A DNA stretch of 64,000 bases from Clostridia bacterium (GTDB taxonomy: Bacteria > Bacillota > Peptococcia > DRI-13 > UBA5745), in the NCBI GenBank assembly GCA_018434325.1, contig JAHDPO010000002.1:62001-126000 (forward strand), in the 5' to 3' direction. Positions 62,714-64,000 of the stretch are shown here, piece after piece. Within the stretch, counting starts at the first letter, position 1. Each line of letters opens with the position of its first letter. The notes under the pieces were generated by a model. The model saw only the letters and a program-made list of their open reading frames with translations. It searched no databases and had not been told where the DNA came from. The position numbers were made by a program, and so were the translations under genes.

Positions 62714-63895
62714 TTAGACCTTGGAAAAGCCTTTTTCCAAATCGTCAATGATATCCTGGGCGTTTTCCAGACCTACGGAAAGGCGAACCAGGCCGTCCGT
62801 AAAACCTGCTGCCTGCCTTTCTTCCTTGGAGTAGGCCGAGTGGGTCATGGAAGCCGGATGCTGAATAAGGGTTTCTGCATCTCCCAGGCTGACGGCCAAT
62901 ACGCAGACGTGCAGGTTGTTGATGAGGTTTTTTGCGCTTTCAAAGCCGCCTTTTACATCGAAGGAAATGACGCCGCCAAACTGCTGCATTTGTTTTTTGG
63001 CAATGTCATGACCCGGGTGAGAAGGCAAACCGGGATAGTAAACCCGCTGGACTTTCTCATGCTGAAATAAATATTCCGCCACCCTTTGCGCATTTTGGCA
63101 ATGGGCGTCCATGCGGTATTTCAGCGTTTTCAATCCTCGCAGGATCAGGAAGGCGTCATGGGGGCTAAGTACGGAGCCCGTTATATCCTTGAGACCGACG
63201 CTGCGGATTTCGCTCATTATTGCATGTTTGCCCAAAGCCATACCGGCAACCACGTCGCCATGGCCGTTGAGGTATTTGGTGGCGGAATGAAGAACAAGAT
63301 CGGCGCCCAGATCAAGGGGCCGGGTTAAGTAAGGCGTCGCGAAAGTGTTGTCAACCATCATCAGGCAATCGGCCTGCGCCTTGTGCACGGCCTGGGAAAG
63401 CGCCGCAATATCAACAATCTTCATGCTGGGGTTAGCCGGCGTCTCAAAATATACCGCCTTAGTGTTTGGCTTCATGGCAGCGAGAACCGCCTGCGTGTCA
63501 GAACAGTCGACAAAATCAACCTGCATGCCGAACCGCGGGAAAGTATGAGACATCAGCGCATAGGTGCATCCGTACAGGACAGGATCGGCAATGATATGGT
63601 CGCCGCAGCTCAACAGAGTCAGAAGCGTTCCGGATATGGCGCCCATGCCTGAGGAAAACACCACGCATTCCTCGGCGTTTTCCAGCGCTGCGATTTTCTG
63701 CTCCAGCAGTCTGAGAGTGGGGTTGCCCAGCCGGGTGTACATGAAGCCGTCATCCCTGCCCCCAAAACGCTCTCCGCCCTGCTCGGCATCATCAAAAACA
63801 AAAGTGGAGGTTTGGAAGATGGGAGCTGCTAAAGCTCCAAATGCGTTGTCGCTGTGTACGCCGTGGAGTACATCTGTTTCAAAGTGCTTAGACAT
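62714..63895 (-). CDS. megL: L-methionine gamma-lyase (PLP enzyme)
   Basis: 393 residues. The PLP lysine lies in LHSATKYLNGHGDV. The cysteine of PVLYGCTYALM matches the active-site Cys that separates methionine gamma-lyase from cystathionine gamma-synthase and beta-lyase, and GLKDITGSVLSPHDAFLILRGLKT is close to known lyases. It splits methionine into methanethiol, 2-oxobutyrate and ammonia. No SAM riboswitch is seen before it. AGGAATCACT precedes the ATG. Cystathionine gamma-synthase is the main alternative. Confidence 0.9.
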   Translation of the reverse strand: MSKHFETDVLHGVHSDNAFGALAAPIFQTSTFVFDDAEQGGERFGGRDDGFMYTRLGNPTLRLLEQKIAALENAEECVVFSSGMGAISGTLLTLLSCGDHIIADPVLYGCTYALMSHTFPRFGMQVDFVDCSDTQAVLAAMKPNTKAVYFETPANPSMKIVDIAALSQAVHKAQADCLMMVDNTFATPYLTRPLDLGADLVLHSATKYLNGHGDVVAGMALGKHAIMSEIRSVGLKDITGSVLSPHDAFLILRGLKTLKYRMDAHCQNAQRVAEYLFQHEKVQRVYYPGLPSHPGHDIAKKQMQQFGGVISFDVKGGFESAKNLINNLHVCVLAVSLGDAETLIQHPASMTHSAYSKEERQAAGFTDGLVRLSVGLENAQDIIDDLEKGFSKV

Positions 63896-64000
63896 AGTGA
63901 TTCCTGCTTTCTTTTATTTGCTTGAGTTGGTATATGTAAGTTCTTATCTCTGCTTATAGCGCCGGCTTATAGATCCGCGGCACCCGGGAGCGGATATTGC

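Noticed and set aside
63896-64000. SAM riboswitch upstream of methionine gamma-lyase
   Set aside because: The conserved S-box core elements are absent in the 105 bp available.

Overview
The window is the replication-origin region of a Firmicutes (Clostridia-like) chromosome. The order rpmH-rnpA-yidD-yidC-jag-mnmE-mnmG-rsmG-(aldo/keto reductase, DUF1540)-noc-parA-parB runs leftward and dnaA-dnaN-recF-gyrB-gyrA runs rightward, so replication starts near 23.1 kb. An anaerobic, monoderm, diaminopimelate-type organism is suggested by a bifurcating-type [FeFe] hydrogenase, acetate kinase, a class B sortase with a VPRTG-anchored adhesin, and meso-DAP dehydrogenase. Genus cannot be named from the sequence. 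No tRNA, rRNA, CRISPR array or intact insertion sequence was seen.

Layout. 1-5.2 kb: MscS channel (cut by the window edge), HEAT-repeat protein, CvpA, type 4 uracil-DNA glycosylase, an M23 peptidase-bactofilin pair and a DUF554 protein. 5.2-5.8 kb: repeat-rich intergenic DNA. 5.8-10.3 kb: four-gene hnd hydrogenase operon. 10.6-13.3 kb: parB, parA and noc, with one parS site in the parA leader. 13.4-21.7 kb: the conserved origin-left genes. 21.7-30 kb: dnaA, oriC, dnaN, recF, gyrB, gyrA. 30-36 kb: ackA, azlCD, proS, hisHF. 36-44.5 kb: sortase, a 1.9-kilo-residue adhesin and a divergent regulator. 44.6-55.5 kb: two chemoreceptors, a YfhO membrane protein, lysine-riboswitch-controlled ddh, a PAS-GGDEF-HD-GYP protein and an XRE regulator. 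55.8-64 kb: secreted M14 peptidase, LigD and Ku (end joining), peroxiredoxin, methionine gamma-lyase, and gene remnants.

Most notable points. DnaA begins exactly at the AAA+ domain and has no domain I or II, while oriC has a full DnaA-box / GC cluster / DnaA-trio unwinding layout. Noc carries the four residues known to set Noc rather than ParB DNA specificity, and a near-perfect Noc site lies 10 kb away. Two families of palindromic or paired short repeats fill the gene-free gaps at 5.3-5.7, 34.1, 36.0 and 49.7 kb. The ddh gene is under a recognisable lysine riboswitch whose promoter lies in the end of the neighbouring gene. A 3' fragment of a 2-keto-3-deoxygluconate kinase gene lies beside ku, which points to past rearrangement. 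All calls are from reading the sequence; no database search was run.
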